DNA from: an uncultured Bacteroides sp.
Lineage (GTDB): Bacteria; Bacteroidota; Bacteroidia; Bacteroidales; Bacteroidaceae
Reading direction: 5' to 3'
NCBI GenBank assembly: GCA_900552075.1
Contig: URYL01000005.1
Span: 97,014 to 161,013 of the forward strand
DNA length: 64,000 bases
Shown here piece by piece: positions 50,139 through 59,316 of the stretch; position 1 is the first letter of the stretch, and each line of letters opens with the position of its first letter. The notes under the pieces were generated by a model. It was not told the origin of the DNA and did not search any database. It was given only the letters and a program-made list of their open reading frames with translations. The position numbers and the translations under genes were made by a program.

Positions 50139-50813
50139 ATGGGTAAACTATATGTCGTACCTACTCCGGTAGGCAATATGGAGGACATGACTTTCCGTGC
50201 CATCCGCATCCTGAAAGAAGCGGATCTGATTCTGGCTGAAGATACACGCACATCGGGTATCCTGCTGAAGCATTATGAAATAAAGAATGCCATGCAGTCT
50301 CATCATAAGTTCAATGAGCATCAGACCGTGGAAAGTGTGGTCAACCGCATCAAAGGAGGCCAAACTGTGGCCCTGATTTCCGATGCAGGTACTCCGGGCA
50401 TATCCGATCCCGGGTTTCTGGTAGTGAGGGAATGTGTCAGAAACGGCATAGAAGTGCAATGTCTCCCTGGAGCCACCGCTTTTGTACCGGCACTGGTTTC
50501 TTCCGGTCTGCCAGACGAACGTTTTTGTTTCGAAGGTTTCCTTCCACAGAAAAAAGGCAGAATGACCCGTCTGAACGGTCTGAAAGAAGAAACACGCACA
50601 ATGATTTTCTACGAATCACCCTATCGGCTGGTAAAAACCCTGACGCAATTTGCAGAGATTTTCGGAGCAGACCGTGCGGTATCCGTATGCCGTGAAATCT
50701 CCAAAATACATGAAGAAAGCGTACGTGGCACTTTACAGGAAGTCATCGCCCACTTCACAGAGACTGAACCAAGAGGAGAAATCGTCATCATACTTGGAGG
50801 AAAAGAAAACTAA
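50139..50813 (+). CDS. rsmI: 16S rRNA (cytidine1402-2'-O)-methyltransferase
   Basis: The 224-residue tetrapyrrole-methylase-fold enzyme adds the 2'-O-methyl group at C1402 in the ribosomal P site. Diagnostic segments are VPTPVGNMEDMTFRAI at residues 6-21, AEDTRTSG near 33, LISDAGTPGISDPGFLVVR near 80-98, LPGATAFVPALVSSGLP near 108-124 and FYESPYRL near 150-157. It is shorter than E. coli RsmI (286) because the C-terminal extension is missing, as often in Bacteroidetes. A coiled-coil lipoprotein gene follows 24 bp downstream. Confidence 0.94.
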   Translation: MGKLYVVPTPVGNMEDMTFRAIRILKEADLILAEDTRTSGILLKHYEIKNAMQSHHKFNEHQTVESVVNRIKGGQTVALISDAGTPGISDPGFLVVRECVRNGIEVQCLPGATAFVPALVSSGLPDERFCFEGFLPQKKGRMTRLNGLKEETRTMIFYESPYRLVKTLTQFAEIFGADRAVSVCREISKIHEESVRGTLQEVIAHFTETEPRGEIVIILGGKEN

Positions 50814-50837
50814 ATTATAATTCTAAATTAAAAAGTT

Positions 50838-51692
50838 ATGAGAAAGGTTGTTTTATCTGCTTTATGTGCTGCCGCATTATTGACAGCATGTAACAATTCC
50901 GGCCAGGACAAAAGCACATTGCAAGCCCAGAACGATTCACTGATGCTTGAACTTTCCAACCGTGACACAGAACTGGACGAAATCATGGGATCTTTTAATG
51001 AAATTCAGGAAGGATTCCGCGAGATCAATGAAGCTGAAAACCGTGTAGACTTGAAAGAAGGTACCCTCGAAAGCCAATCGGCTGCCGACAAAATAAAAGA
51101 AGACATCCGTTTTATCAGCGAAAAGCTGAAATCAAACCGAGAGCAGATTGCCAAACTGGAAGCACAGCTGAAAAACAGCAATTACCAGTCCGCACAACTG
51201 AAAAAAGCGGTCAAGAACCTAACTGCAGAACTGGCTGCCAAACAACAGCAAATTGAAACATTGCAGGCAGAACTGGCTGCAAAGAACATCCGTATTGCTG
51301 AATTGGACGAAGCTGTCATGGATTTGAACAAAAACGTAGATGAACTGAGCGCTGAAAACGAAGCCAAGACAAAGACTGTGGAGGCACAAGACCAAGCACT
51401 GAACACAGCCTGGTATGTATTCGGTACGAAATCGGAACTGAAAGACCAGAAAATCCTGAAGAAAGGAGATGTCTTGAAAGACAACGAATTCAACAAGGAT
51501 TATTTCACACAAATTGATATCCGTAAGGAAAAAGAGATCAAGCTTTACTCCAAACGTGCTGAACTGCTGACTACCCATCCGCAAGGTTCATACGAACTTG
51601 TGAAAGATGATAAAGGACAATTGACCTTGAAAATCAACAATCCGAATGAATTCTGGAGCGTATCACGCTATCTGGTAATCCAAGTGAGATAA
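50838..51692 (+). CDS. Coiled-coil lipoprotein of unknown function
   Basis: The 284-residue protein has a lipoprotein signal (LLTAC, lipidated Cys18), then a long coiled coil (about residues 25-195) with heptad-rich Leu/Ala/Glu/Lys sequence such as ELAAKQQQIETLQAELAAK. A small C-terminal beta-rich domain (about 195-284) holds the segment NTAWYVFGTKSELK and ends SVSRYLVIQVR. No enzyme motif is present. The layout suggests an outer- or inner-membrane anchored periplasmic rod, possibly a division or envelope spacer protein. That is inference. It follows rsmI closely and precedes a strong terminator. Confidence 0.85.
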   Translation: MRKVVLSALCAAALLTACNNSGQDKSTLQAQNDSLMLELSNRDTELDEIMGSFNEIQEGFREINEAENRVDLKEGTLESQSAADKIKEDIRFISEKLKSNREQIAKLEAQLKNSNYQSAQLKKAVKNLTAELAAKQQQIETLQAELAAKNIRIAELDEAVMDLNKNVDELSAENEAKTKTVEAQDQALNTAWYVFGTKSELKDQKILKKGDVLKDNEFNKDYFTQIDIRKEKEIKLYSKRAELLTTHPQGSYELVKDDKGQLTLKINNPNEFWSVSRYLVIQVR

Positions 51693-51713
51693 ATTCAAAT
51701 TTTATATTCTAAG

Positions 51714-51768
51714 AATCCTCTTATCAGCTTCTTCCATTCCATCAAGAAAAAAGATAAGAGGATTTTTT
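51714..51768 (+). terminator. Intrinsic terminator after the coiled-coil lipoprotein gene
   Basis: AATCCTCTTATC pairs perfectly with GATAAGAGGATT over 12 bp and is followed by TTTTTT, starting 22 bp after the stop codon. The loop is long, about 27 bases. Confidence 0.82.
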
Positions 51769-51775
51769 ATTCCAC

Positions 51776-51820
51776 AAAAAACTCCTCATTTCCATCATAC
51801 GAGGTTCTGGAAATGAGGAG
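51776..51820 (-). terminator. Intrinsic terminator after the threonine dehydrogenase gene
   Basis: CTCCTCATTTCCA pairs perfectly with TGGAAATGAGGAG over 13 bp. On the minus strand it is followed by TTTTTT, 31 bp past the dehydrogenase stop. Confidence 0.86.
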
Positions 51821-51853
51821 GCATCACATTAACTTCAAGGCACTAAGTACTTA

Positions 51854-52804
51854 ACGATCAAGACGTTCTTTCAATTTGGCAAGCATATCTTTAGTCATCG
51901 CATCCAAGTCATATTCCGGTTTCCACCCCCATTCCTCACGGGCACAAGTATCATCCAAGGAATTAGGCCATGATTCGGCAATAGCCTGACGTAAGGGATC
52001 CACCCGATACTCCATCTCAAAATTTGGAAGATACATCCGAATCTGCTGATAAATAGTGTCCGGCTCAAAACTCATGGAAGCAATGTTAAATGAGTTCCGA
52101 TGTACCAGTTTCGTAGGATCTGCTTCCATTATTTCGATTGCAGCCCGCAAAGCGTCTGGCATATACATCATGTCCATATAAGTGCCTGCCGCAATCGGGC
52201 AAACAAACTTTTCACCTTTTGCTGCCGAATAATAAATATCTACTGCATAGTCAGTAGTGCCACCTCCCGGAGGGGTCACATAAGAAATCAATCCCGGGAA
52301 ACGTACCGAACGGGTATCGACTCCAAAACGTGTAAAATAATAGTCACTCAGCAATTCTCCTGAAACTTTTGTCACGCCATACATGGTCTTAGGACGCTGT
52401 ATGGTGTCTTGAGGGGTCTTGTCTTTCGGAGTCCCGGGACCAAACGAACCGATAGAACTCGGTGTAAAGACGGCACAATTCTTCTCACGAGCCACTTCCA
52501 ACGTATTGAACAGACCGCCCAATCCGATTTTCCAAGCCAACTGAGGTTTGTTTTCAGCCACGGCTGAGAGTAAAGCCGCCAGATTATAGATGGTATCTAC
52601 CTGATATTTCGTTACCGCATCGGCTATTTGCTGCGAATTGGTTATATCCACAATGGCAGAAGGGCCAGATTCTTTCAGTTCTCCTTTTGGTTCTGCACCC
52701 GGAATATATCCAGCTACTACATTGCCAGTATAGCTCTTTCTCAAAAGCATCGTAAGCTCCGAACCTATTTGGCCGGTAGCTCCAATTATTAAAATGTTTT
52801 TCAT
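51854..52804 (-). CDS. L-threonine 3-dehydrogenase, SDR (epimerase-like) type
   Basis: The product of about 316 residues is a short-chain NAD-dependent dehydrogenase with GATGQIG at residues 8-14 and the catalytic Tyr142-x3-Lys146 (MYGVTKVSGELL). SVRFPGLISY and PPGGGTTDYAVDIYYSA follow near 168-190 and are specific to SDR-type threonine dehydrogenases, as in Flavobacterium and animals. It oxidises threonine to 2-amino-3-ketobutyrate. The divergent neighbour kbl converts that product to glycine and acetyl-CoA, which strongly supports the call over a sugar epimerase. The reading frame runs to the TAA near 51852, and the end given is good to within a codon. Confidence 0.9.
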
Positions 52805-52832
52805 TTACATGCTAGATTTTAAAATTACGAGG

Positions 52833-52840
52833 CAAATATA
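52833..52840 (-). promoter_or_regulatory. Candidate -7 box for the threonine dehydrogenase gene
   Basis: The minus strand reads TATATTTG (TAnnTTTG), 29 bp before the start. The 132-bp divergent spacer also holds a weaker plus-strand box (GCATCTTTG) for kbl at about 52901-52909. Confidence 0.48.
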
Positions 52841-52936
52841 CAAAAGTTATCATAGATAAAATAAAAATATGCTGCTTCTTTTTTCTAAATAAAAAAAATT
52901 GCATCTTTGCATAAGCAAAAACCTTAATATCAATAT

Positions 52937-54127
52937 ATGTATACAAATTTTAGAGATTTCCTGAAAAAGGAACTTGCCGACATCGAAGCTGCCGGCTTAT
53001 ATAAAAAAGAACGTGTTATAACCACTCCGCAGCGTGCAGACATCAAAGTCAACGCAGGAGAGGAAGTACTTAACTTCTGTGCCAATAACTATTTGGGACT
53101 TTCAGACAACAAACGTCTGATAGAAGCTGCAAAAAAAGCGATGGACACTCATGGTTACGGAATGTCGTCTGTACGTTTCATCTGTGGTACACAAGACATT
53201 CACAAAAAACTGGAAGCAGCCATTTCTGACTATTTCCATACTGAAGACACCATCCTGTACGCAGCTTGTTTTGATGCCAACGGTGGTTTGTTCGAGCCTT
53301 TGTTCACAGAAGAAGATGCCATTATCTCTGACGCACTGAACCATGCATCCATCATTGACGGCGTACGCTTATGCAAAGCCAAACGCTATCGTTATGCCAA
53401 TGCAGACATGGCCGACCTAGAACGCTGCCTGCAGGAAGCACAGGCACAGCGTCACCGCATCATCGCTACCGATGGCGTATTCTCCATGGATGGAAATGTG
53501 GCTCCGATGGATAAGATTTGTGAACTCGCAGAAAAATACAATGCCTTGGTAATGGTAGACGAATCACATTCTGCAGGAGTGGTAGGACCTACCGGACACG
53601 GTGTAGCTGAACAATTCGGGGTATATGACAAGATTGACATTTTCACCGGCACATTGGGTAAAGCATTCGGCGGTGCCATGGGTGGATTTACCACAGGAAA
53701 GAAAGAAATCATAGACATGTTGCGCCAACGTTCCCGTCCTTACTTGTTCTCTAATTCCGTGGCTCCAGCCATCGTAGGGGCAAGCTTGGAAATGTTCCGT
53801 ATCCTGAAAGAAAGCAACGCACTGCATGACAAGCTGATGGCTAATGTGGCTTACTTCCGTGACAAAATGATTGCTGCCGGATTTGACATCAAACCGACAC
53901 AAAGTGCCATTTGTGCCGTCATGCTGTATGATGCAAAACTATCACAAGACTTTGCGGCCCGCATGCAGGAAGAAGGTATCTACGTCACAGGATTCTACTA
54001 TCCGGTCGTTCCTAAAGGTCAGGCTCGTATCCGCGTACAGCTTTCTGCCGGTCATGAACAATGCCATTTGGACAAGGCTATCCAAGCCTTTATCAAGGTG
54101 GGAAAAGAATTAAACGTCATAAAATAA
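52937..54127 (+). CDS. kbl: Glycine C-acetyltransferase (2-amino-3-ketobutyrate CoA ligase)
   Basis: The 396-residue PLP enzyme of the alpha-oxoamine synthase family splits 2-amino-3-ketobutyrate with CoA to glycine and acetyl-CoA. The PLP lysine is Lys242 in GTLGKAFGG. NFCANNYLGLSDN near 46-58, the ATDGVFSMDGNVAPM loop near 177-191 and MVDESHSAGVVGPTGHG near 206-222 are typical. Length matches E. coli Kbl (398). It is divergent from the SDR-type threonine dehydrogenase, and together they form a two-step threonine catabolic unit. A long hairpin follows the gene. Confidence 0.95.
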   Translation: MYTNFRDFLKKELADIEAAGLYKKERVITTPQRADIKVNAGEEVLNFCANNYLGLSDNKRLIEAAKKAMDTHGYGMSSVRFICGTQDIHKKLEAAISDYFHTEDTILYAACFDANGGLFEPLFTEEDAIISDALNHASIIDGVRLCKAKRYRYANADMADLERCLQEAQAQRHRIIATDGVFSMDGNVAPMDKICELAEKYNALVMVDESHSAGVVGPTGHGVAEQFGVYDKIDIFTGTLGKAFGGAMGGFTTGKKEIIDMLRQRSRPYLFSNSVAPAIVGASLEMFRILKESNALHDKLMANVAYFRDKMIAAGFDIKPTQSAICAVMLYDAKLSQDFAARMQEEGIYVTGFYYPVVPKGQARIRVQLSAGHEQCHLDKAIQAFIKVGKELNVIK

Positions 54128-54153
54128 CCTACTACTAAAAAATCACATTTCCG

Positions 54154-54192
54154 AAGAGGCTGTCTTTTCAAAGAATTTGAAAAGACAGCCTC
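54154..54192. terminator. Hairpin between convergent kbl and helicase genes
   Basis: AGAGGCTGTCTTTTCAAA pairs perfectly with TTTGAAAAGACAGCCTCT around GAA. There is no clear T-run on either side, so termination would rest on the stem alone. Confidence 0.7.
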
Positions 54193-54233
54193 TCTAGCAT
54201 AATGCTTTACAAACGCCACATCACTTGTTTCTT

Positions 54234-55655
54234 TTACTTTTCACTCTGACTTTCCGGCCAGTTTACTAGGTATAACTTCTCTGTAGCCCGAGTAAAGGCA
54301 GTGTAAAGCCAACGGAAATAATCAGGTGAAAGCATTTCTTCGGTCATATATCCCTGATCCAAAAACACCCTTTTCCACTGTCCACCCTGCGCCTTATGGC
54401 AAGTTACCGCATAAGCATATTTTACCTGCAACGCATTATAATAAGGATCCTCCTTCATCTTTTTCATCCGTTCACGCTTTGTGGGCAAATCAGCATAATC
54501 TTCTAAAATGGCATAAAATAAACGGTCGTTCTCTTCTTTCGAGAGAGAGGGAGAGTCCGAATGCAAGGTATCCAGCAAAATTTTTACCTCCACTTCCAAA
54601 TCATCATAATCCGGAAAAGCAAGAAGCACATCTGCAAAGCGGAATCCATACATCTCACGAACGCGACGAACCCGGCGGACGACAGCTACATCCCCATTGG
54701 CAATAAAATCAAGCTCCTTGCAATCTACTCCCCAGAAATAGTTGTTCTTCGCAATCATCAGCACATCCCCTCCATTCAACTCATCCTCCCGAAACAAGAT
54801 ACTGTTGCGTATCCCTTTATTATATAAGGATGCTCGTTTATTAGAACGGCAAATGATGATTGTTTCATCCAAACCGACATGATCATAACAATCATTAATA
54901 GCTTCTATCAGTTCATTACCCGGCAGGTTACAAATATCCGGAAATCCGTTGAAGCGAATGCGGGGATATTCAAAGAAATCCTCTTCTACAATACGCGACC
55001 TTAACTCAGTCGCATTCCACAAAATGCCCGACGCTTCCTTCTGACGCACTACCTCCGTAAGCACACATTCTGTCACGCCCAATCCATATCCCTGCAATAT
55101 CGAAACAGAAAGAGCCGGGCTCTCTTCCTCCCCTATCGGCGGGAGCTGAGCTGTATCGCCCACCAGCATTAACCGACATCCCATCCCGTTATATACATAT
55201 TGAATAAGGTCATCCAACAAACATCCGCTCCCAAAATGTCCGCCAGAAAGTCCTTCATTCGCAATCATGGAAGCCTCATCTACAATAAATAAGGTGTTAC
55301 GATATAAATTGGGGTTAGAAACGAAATTATCGGTGTCATTTGAAAACACCTTCTGACGATATATCTTTTTATGTATTGTATAAGCCGGATGTCCGGCATA
55401 AAAAGAGAAAACCTTTGCAGCCCTTCCGGTAGGAGCCAGCAATACCGTCTTCCATTGCAATTGATCGAGCGTCCGAACCAATGCAGCTGTCAATGTCGTC
55501 TTTCCAGTTCCTGCATACCCTTTCATCAAAAAAACACTATCTTCCAAAGCCGACAACATGAAATTCGCAAAACTTTTCACCGCATTTTCCTGCTCTTCTG
55601 TTGGTTTATAGGAAAAATTTCGCTTAATTTGCTGCGATAAATCATTATTTAACAT
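54234..55655 (-). CDS. RecD-like SF1B ATP-dependent DNA helicase
   Basis: The 473-residue protein is a compact superfamily 1 helicase: Walker A GYAGTGKT at residues 46-53, Walker B FIVDEASM near 122-129, motif III MLVGDTAQLPPIGEE near 160-174 and motif V/VI segments YAVTCHKAQGGQWKRV near 416-431 and RWLYTAFTRATEKLYLV near 448-464 (UvrD C2 type). It lacks the N-terminal RecD2 domains and any nuclease domain, so it resembles stand-alone RecD-like or Dda-like helicases. A role in repair or replication restart is inferred. It is monocistronic on its strand. Confidence 0.88.
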   Translation of the reverse strand: MLNNDLSQQIKRNFSYKPTEEQENAVKSFANFMLSALEDSVFLMKGYAGTGKTTLTAALVRTLDQLQWKTVLLAPTGRAAKVFSFYAGHPAYTIHKKIYRQKVFSNDTDNFVSNPNLYRNTLFIVDEASMIANEGLSGGHFGSGCLLDDLIQYVYNGMGCRLMLVGDTAQLPPIGEEESPALSVSILQGYGLGVTECVLTEVVRQKEASGILWNATELRSRIVEEDFFEYPRIRFNGFPDICNLPGNELIEAINDCYDHVGLDETIIICRSNKRASLYNKGIRNSILFREDELNGGDVLMIAKNNYFWGVDCKELDFIANGDVAVVRRVRRVREMYGFRFADVLLAFPDYDDLEVEVKILLDTLHSDSPSLSKEENDRLFYAILEDYADLPTKRERMKKMKEDPYYNALQVKYAYAVTCHKAQGGQWKRVFLDQGYMTEEMLSPDYFRWLYTAFTRATEKLYLVNWPESQSEK

Positions 55656-55682
55656 AAAGCCGTATAAAAAGTTTACCTAAGA

Positions 55683-55714
55683 TTGACGTGGTTCAAGTAA
55701 ATTATTTATTTTTG
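55683..55714 (+). promoter_or_regulatory. Promoter of the 55749-57821 operon
   Basis: TTG at 55683-55685 and TATTTTTG at 55707-55714 are 21 bp apart, close to the Bacteroidetes consensus, 34 bp ahead of the first start codon. Confidence 0.58.
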
Positions 55715-55748
55715 CGCTACGAATATAAACTAAAAAAACAATATTATC

Positions 55749-56435
55749 ATGAAAACAGTTATTAATCTTGTGTTGGCCGCCTGTGTTATTTGCTTGGTAT
55801 ATATATGCTACGGCAGTATTATGGGCCCTATTAACTTCGACAATGAGAAAAAAGTCAGAGAAAAAGCTATTATCGCTCGTCTGATTGACATCCGTAAAGC
55901 ACAGCAGGAATATCGTACTGTCCACAATGGAGCATACACTGCTAGTTTTGATAGCTTGATTGCCTTCGTTAAGACAGCAAAGCTTCCGTTCATCATGAAA
56001 GTGGGTTCTTTGACAGACGACCAGTTGAACAATGGAATGACTGAAAAGAAAGCAATGGACTTGATTAATAAAGCAAAGAAAACAGGTAACTGGAGTGAAG
56101 TAGAAAAAGAAGGTCTGCAGAACTTCCGTCGTGATACAATGTGGGTGGCCGTAATGGATACAATCTTTGAAAAAGGTTTCAATCCGGATTCTTTAGCATA
56201 CGTTCCTTATGGAAATGGAGCTAAATTTGAGATGGCTATCCGTCAGGACACTACCAAGTCAGGTGCTCCTTTGAACTTATTCCAAGCTCAGGTAGGATAT
56301 GATGTATATCTGAAAGGACTGAACGAACAAGAATTGGTTAACTTGAAAGACATGCAGTCTAAACTGGGTAAATATTGCGGTTTAAGAGTTGGTGATATCG
56401 AACAACCGAACAATAATGCAGGAAACTGGGAATAA
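55749..56435 (+). CDS. Conserved single-pass membrane protein, unknown function
   Basis: The 228-residue protein has one N-terminal membrane helix (about residues 5-24) and a soluble, probably periplasmic part beginning with a helix of the type KKVREKAIIARLIDIRKAQQ, then a tyrosine-containing YRTVHNGAYTASFDSL segment. The layout of a hydrophobic helix followed by an amphipathic helix and a YxxxxGxY-like motif recalls pilin/pseudopilin proteins, but there is no prepilin cleavage site. It is the first gene of an operon with a DUF3822 gene (4 bp downstream) and rsmD. Confidence 0.82.
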   Translation: MKTVINLVLAACVICLVYICYGSIMGPINFDNEKKVREKAIIARLIDIRKAQQEYRTVHNGAYTASFDSLIAFVKTAKLPFIMKVGSLTDDQLNNGMTEKKAMDLINKAKKTGNWSEVEKEGLQNFRRDTMWVAVMDTIFEKGFNPDSLAYVPYGNGAKFEMAIRQDTTKSGAPLNLFQAQVGYDVYLKGLNEQELVNLKDMQSKLGKYCGLRVGDIEQPNNNAGNWE

Positions 56436-56439
56436 ATCT

Positions 56440-57264
56440 ATGGCCCAACCCATTGATTTTAATAAATCAGAACAGTATATATTATCCATCCGTCTAAGTA
56501 CGGATGGATTTTCTTTTTCTATCTATCACCCTCAACAGGAGAGTGAAGTCTATTTCAGCGCTTCACCTGTCAATACACAGCGGTCTATGGCTGCCAATAT
56601 AAAAGCCTATTTGACAGAAACAGAAGAATTAAAACATCCCTTCAAACAGGTCAACATCCTGATTCACACCTCACGCTATACGACTGTTCCTTTAGAGTTA
56701 TATGAAGATGAACAGACAGAACTATTGTTCTACCAGAATCTCCCTGCACAAAACAATGAAGTCATATTATGTAATATTTTAGGTAAAAGCAATGTCGTGA
56801 TTCTTTTCGGGCTGGACAAGCTGACACATCTGTTCTTAACGGAACATTTTCCCAATGCCCGCCTGTTTGCTTCCGTCAGTCCGCTCGTAGAATACTTTTC
56901 ACATAAATGCAAAGAGAATGAGGAAAGGAAACTATTTGCTATCCTTCATCCGGAAAGCATGGAAGTGATTGGATTTGAAAAAGAACAACTGACATTACTG
57001 AACTCGTATTCTACCCCCAATCTACATGATTCGTGCTACTACCTGCTCAATGTGTGGCAACAAGCCAGATTTGACCAAGAAAAAGACGCATTATATATTC
57101 ACAGCAATGCACAAGCCACACAATGGAAAGAACTTCTCCTTGTGCTACAGAAATACATACGAAAACTCTTTATCATTAACCCCCAAATGGAATTCAACGA
57201 CTCCGGCCTCAGCCGTATCAAACAAGTTCCATTTGACATGCTATCTTTAATTTCATGCGAGTAA
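56440..57264 (+). CDS. DUF3822 family protein
   Basis: The 274-residue protein matches the Bacteroidetes DUF3822 type, with an actin-like or type II/IV pilus ATPase-fold-like pattern: SIRLSTDGFSFSIYHP near the start, a region of short strands and helices, and NILIHTSRYTTVPLEL near 80-95. Its function is unknown. The start at 56440 (MAQPIDFNKSEQYIL) lies 4 bp after the previous stop, and two upstream ATGs in the frame fall within that gene. Its 3' end overlaps the rsmD start by 10 bp, which implies co-translation. Confidence 0.82.
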   Translation: MAQPIDFNKSEQYILSIRLSTDGFSFSIYHPQQESEVYFSASPVNTQRSMAANIKAYLTETEELKHPFKQVNILIHTSRYTTVPLELYEDEQTELLFYQNLPAQNNEVILCNILGKSNVVILFGLDKLTHLFLTEHFPNARLFASVSPLVEYFSHKCKENEERKLFAILHPESMEVIGFEKEQLTLLNSYSTPNLHDSCYYLLNVWQQARFDQEKDALYIHSNAQATQWKELLLVLQKYIRKLFIINPQMEFNDSGLSRIKQVPFDMLSLISCE

Positions 57265-57821
57265 TCAGCGGAATATACAAACGAAGACGCTTTGACGTCC
57301 CCCATACCTTCAAGGCACGTCCTACCACGGATTTTGCCAAAGAAAACCTGTTTAACGTACTCAATAACTACATCGACTTTGAAGATGGAGTAACTGCCCT
57401 TGACCTTTTTTCAGGAACGGGAAGCATCAGCATCGAACTGGTATCCAGAGGCTGCGACCAAGTGATATCCGTAGAAAAAGATCCACAACATCATGCCTTT
57501 ATCAGCAAAATCATGAAAGAAGTAAAAACAAACAAATGCCTTCCATTAAGAACTGATGTATTTAAATACATTGAAAAATGCGACATGCAGTTCGACTTCA
57601 TCTTTGCTGATCCCCCGTATGCCTTGGAAAAACTATCCAGCATTCCTGATCTGATATTCCAACACAACCTACTCAAGCCTGAAGGGATTTTTGTCTTGGA
57701 ACATGGCAAGAACCTCAGCTTCGACCAACACCCCTGCTTCTTTGAGCACCGCCACTACGGAAGTGTCAATTTCTCGTTTTTCAGAGCAAAGGAGCAAACA
57801 GACGAACAACCGACTCTGTAA
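57255..57821 (+). CDS. rsmD: 16S rRNA (guanine966-N2)-methyltransferase
   Basis: The 188-residue methyltransferase modifies G966 of 16S rRNA. It starts MRVISGIYKRR, with the RsmD-typical RPTTDFAKENLFNVL at residues 22-36, the SAM motif LDLFSGTGS at 49-57 and the catalytic DPPY at 119-122. Length matches E. coli RsmD (198). It is the third gene of the operon. Its last 41 bp overlap the last 41 bp of the convergent cls gene, so the two coding strands share those bases in opposite directions. Confidence 0.94.
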   Translation: MRVISGIYKRRRFDVPHTFKARPTTDFAKENLFNVLNNYIDFEDGVTALDLFSGTGSISIELVSRGCDQVISVEKDPQHHAFISKIMKEVKTNKCLPLRTDVFKYIEKCDMQFDFIFADPPYALEKLSSIPDLIFQHNLLKPEGIFVLEHGKNLSFDQHPCFFEHRHYGSVNFSFFRAKEQTDEQPTL

Positions 57822-59214
57822 CCTTATTTTTCCAAGAGCGTTTTTCCCATACTCTGGCTGAAAGTAAGATACAATCCTTCTGGTCGGCCAAGAAAATCTC
57901 ACGCAAAGCCAATGCCGTCTCCTTATCATAGAAGAAAGCATTGGCTTCAAAATTATGTTCAAAACTACGGAAATCCATATTTGTCGATCCTATTGTAGAA
58001 AGTTCATCGTCGGACACCATGAGTTTGGAATGCAAAAAGCCTTTCTTATACAAATAAATCTTGACACCTGCTTTCATCATTTCAGACAGATAAGAGAGAG
58101 AGCCCTTATGAATCAGCCAAGAGTCTCCCCTTTTGGGAAGCATGAGCCGGACATCCACACCAGACAATGCCAAAGTCTGTAACGCTGTCATAATCTCCTC
58201 ATTAGGAAGAAAATAGGGAGTCTGCACATAGAAATACCGTCTCGCCCCACATATTGCCATCATCAACCCCTGCATAATGTCACGCCATTCACCTACCGGA
58301 TCGGAAGTGACTATTTGTGCCAGCACTCTACCCTGAACCGGAATCTTCGGAAAATAAGTTTCAGATGTCAGTAAAGTACGGTCGATAGCATACCAATCAG
58401 TCAGGAAAGCAGTCTGCAGACCATACACCGCCTTTCCTTCCAAACGCACATGCGTATCCCTCCAGACTCCTTTCCTCAGTCCCTTCACATAACGTTCGGC
58501 CAGATTCATTCCTCCGATAAATCCCACGTTTCCATCCACAACCACAATCTTACGATGATTCCGATAGTTCACTTTGCTGGTAAACTGTGGAAAACGTACT
58601 TTCAAGAATGCCATTGCCTCAATACCCTCACAAAGCATCTGCTCATAGAAATCATGAGGAACTTTCCAGCAACCCACATCATCATACAATACCCGCACCT
58701 TCACTCCTGCACGAGCACGGTCGATTAAGGCATCGCGTACCAATCTGCCCACTGCGTCGTCTTCAAAGATATAGAATTCCATGTGAATGTGATATTGTGC
58801 CAGGTGAATGGCTCTCAACAAATCCGACAACATAGATACCGCATCCGTGTACACTGTCACCTTATTCCCTGCAAAAGGCAAAGCATTGTTGACCCGATTG
58901 AAAAAATCCATCAAACGCTGTTTCCCATGTTCACCTCCTACCGACAATTGCGCCTGATAAGCCGCCATCGGACGCTTGCTCAAACGGGCATATCCCTTCC
59001 GGCTAATCAACCGTTCCTTTCGCGTACTCCGCCCAAAAAACAAATAGAGAATCAATCCGGCAAGCGGAAGAAAGAAAAGTACCAGAATCCATGCCATGGT
59101 CTTTACCGGACTACGGTTATCAAGAATCACGACAAAGATGGTCGTCAGTATCACTGCAAAATAGAGGAAATAGGCTGCGGCCACAAAGATACTATTCCAG
59201 ACTGCTACATCCAT
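57781..59214 (-). CDS. cls: Cardiolipin synthase (phospholipase D family)
   Basis: The 477-residue membrane enzyme condenses two phosphatidylglycerols to cardiolipin. Two N-terminal membrane helices (about 10-30 and 38-60) precede two PLD domains. The HKD motifs are H220-x-K222-x4-D227 (NHRKIVVVDGN) and H395-x-K397-x4-D402 (HSKLMVSDD), both followed by the glycine-rich segment GGMN or GSTN. It is monocistronic and its 3' end overlaps rsmD. Length and domain order are those of ClsA-type enzymes. Confidence 0.94.
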   Translation of the reverse strand: MDVAVWNSIFVAAAYFLYFAVILTTIFVVILDNRSPVKTMAWILVLFFLPLAGLILYLFFGRSTRKERLISRKGYARLSKRPMAAYQAQLSVGGEHGKQRLMDFFNRVNNALPFAGNKVTVYTDAVSMLSDLLRAIHLAQYHIHMEFYIFEDDAVGRLVRDALIDRARAGVKVRVLYDDVGCWKVPHDFYEQMLCEGIEAMAFLKVRFPQFTSKVNYRNHRKIVVVDGNVGFIGGMNLAERYVKGLRKGVWRDTHVRLEGKAVYGLQTAFLTDWYAIDRTLLTSETYFPKIPVQGRVLAQIVTSDPVGEWRDIMQGLMMAICGARRYFYVQTPYFLPNEEIMTALQTLALSGVDVRLMLPKRGDSWLIHKGSLSYLSEMMKAGVKIYLYKKGFLHSKLMVSDDELSTIGSTNMDFRSFEHNFEANAFFYDKETALALREIFLADQKDCILLSARVWEKRSWKNKVTESVVRLFAPLL

Positions 59215-59316
59215 CAGACTTTGGTTTCCAACAAAAATACAAGTTATTTGGAAAAAGGCAAAAAAAATACCACAAAAGTAAGATACAACTTTTGCGGTAT
59301 TTTTTCTTTCAGAATA

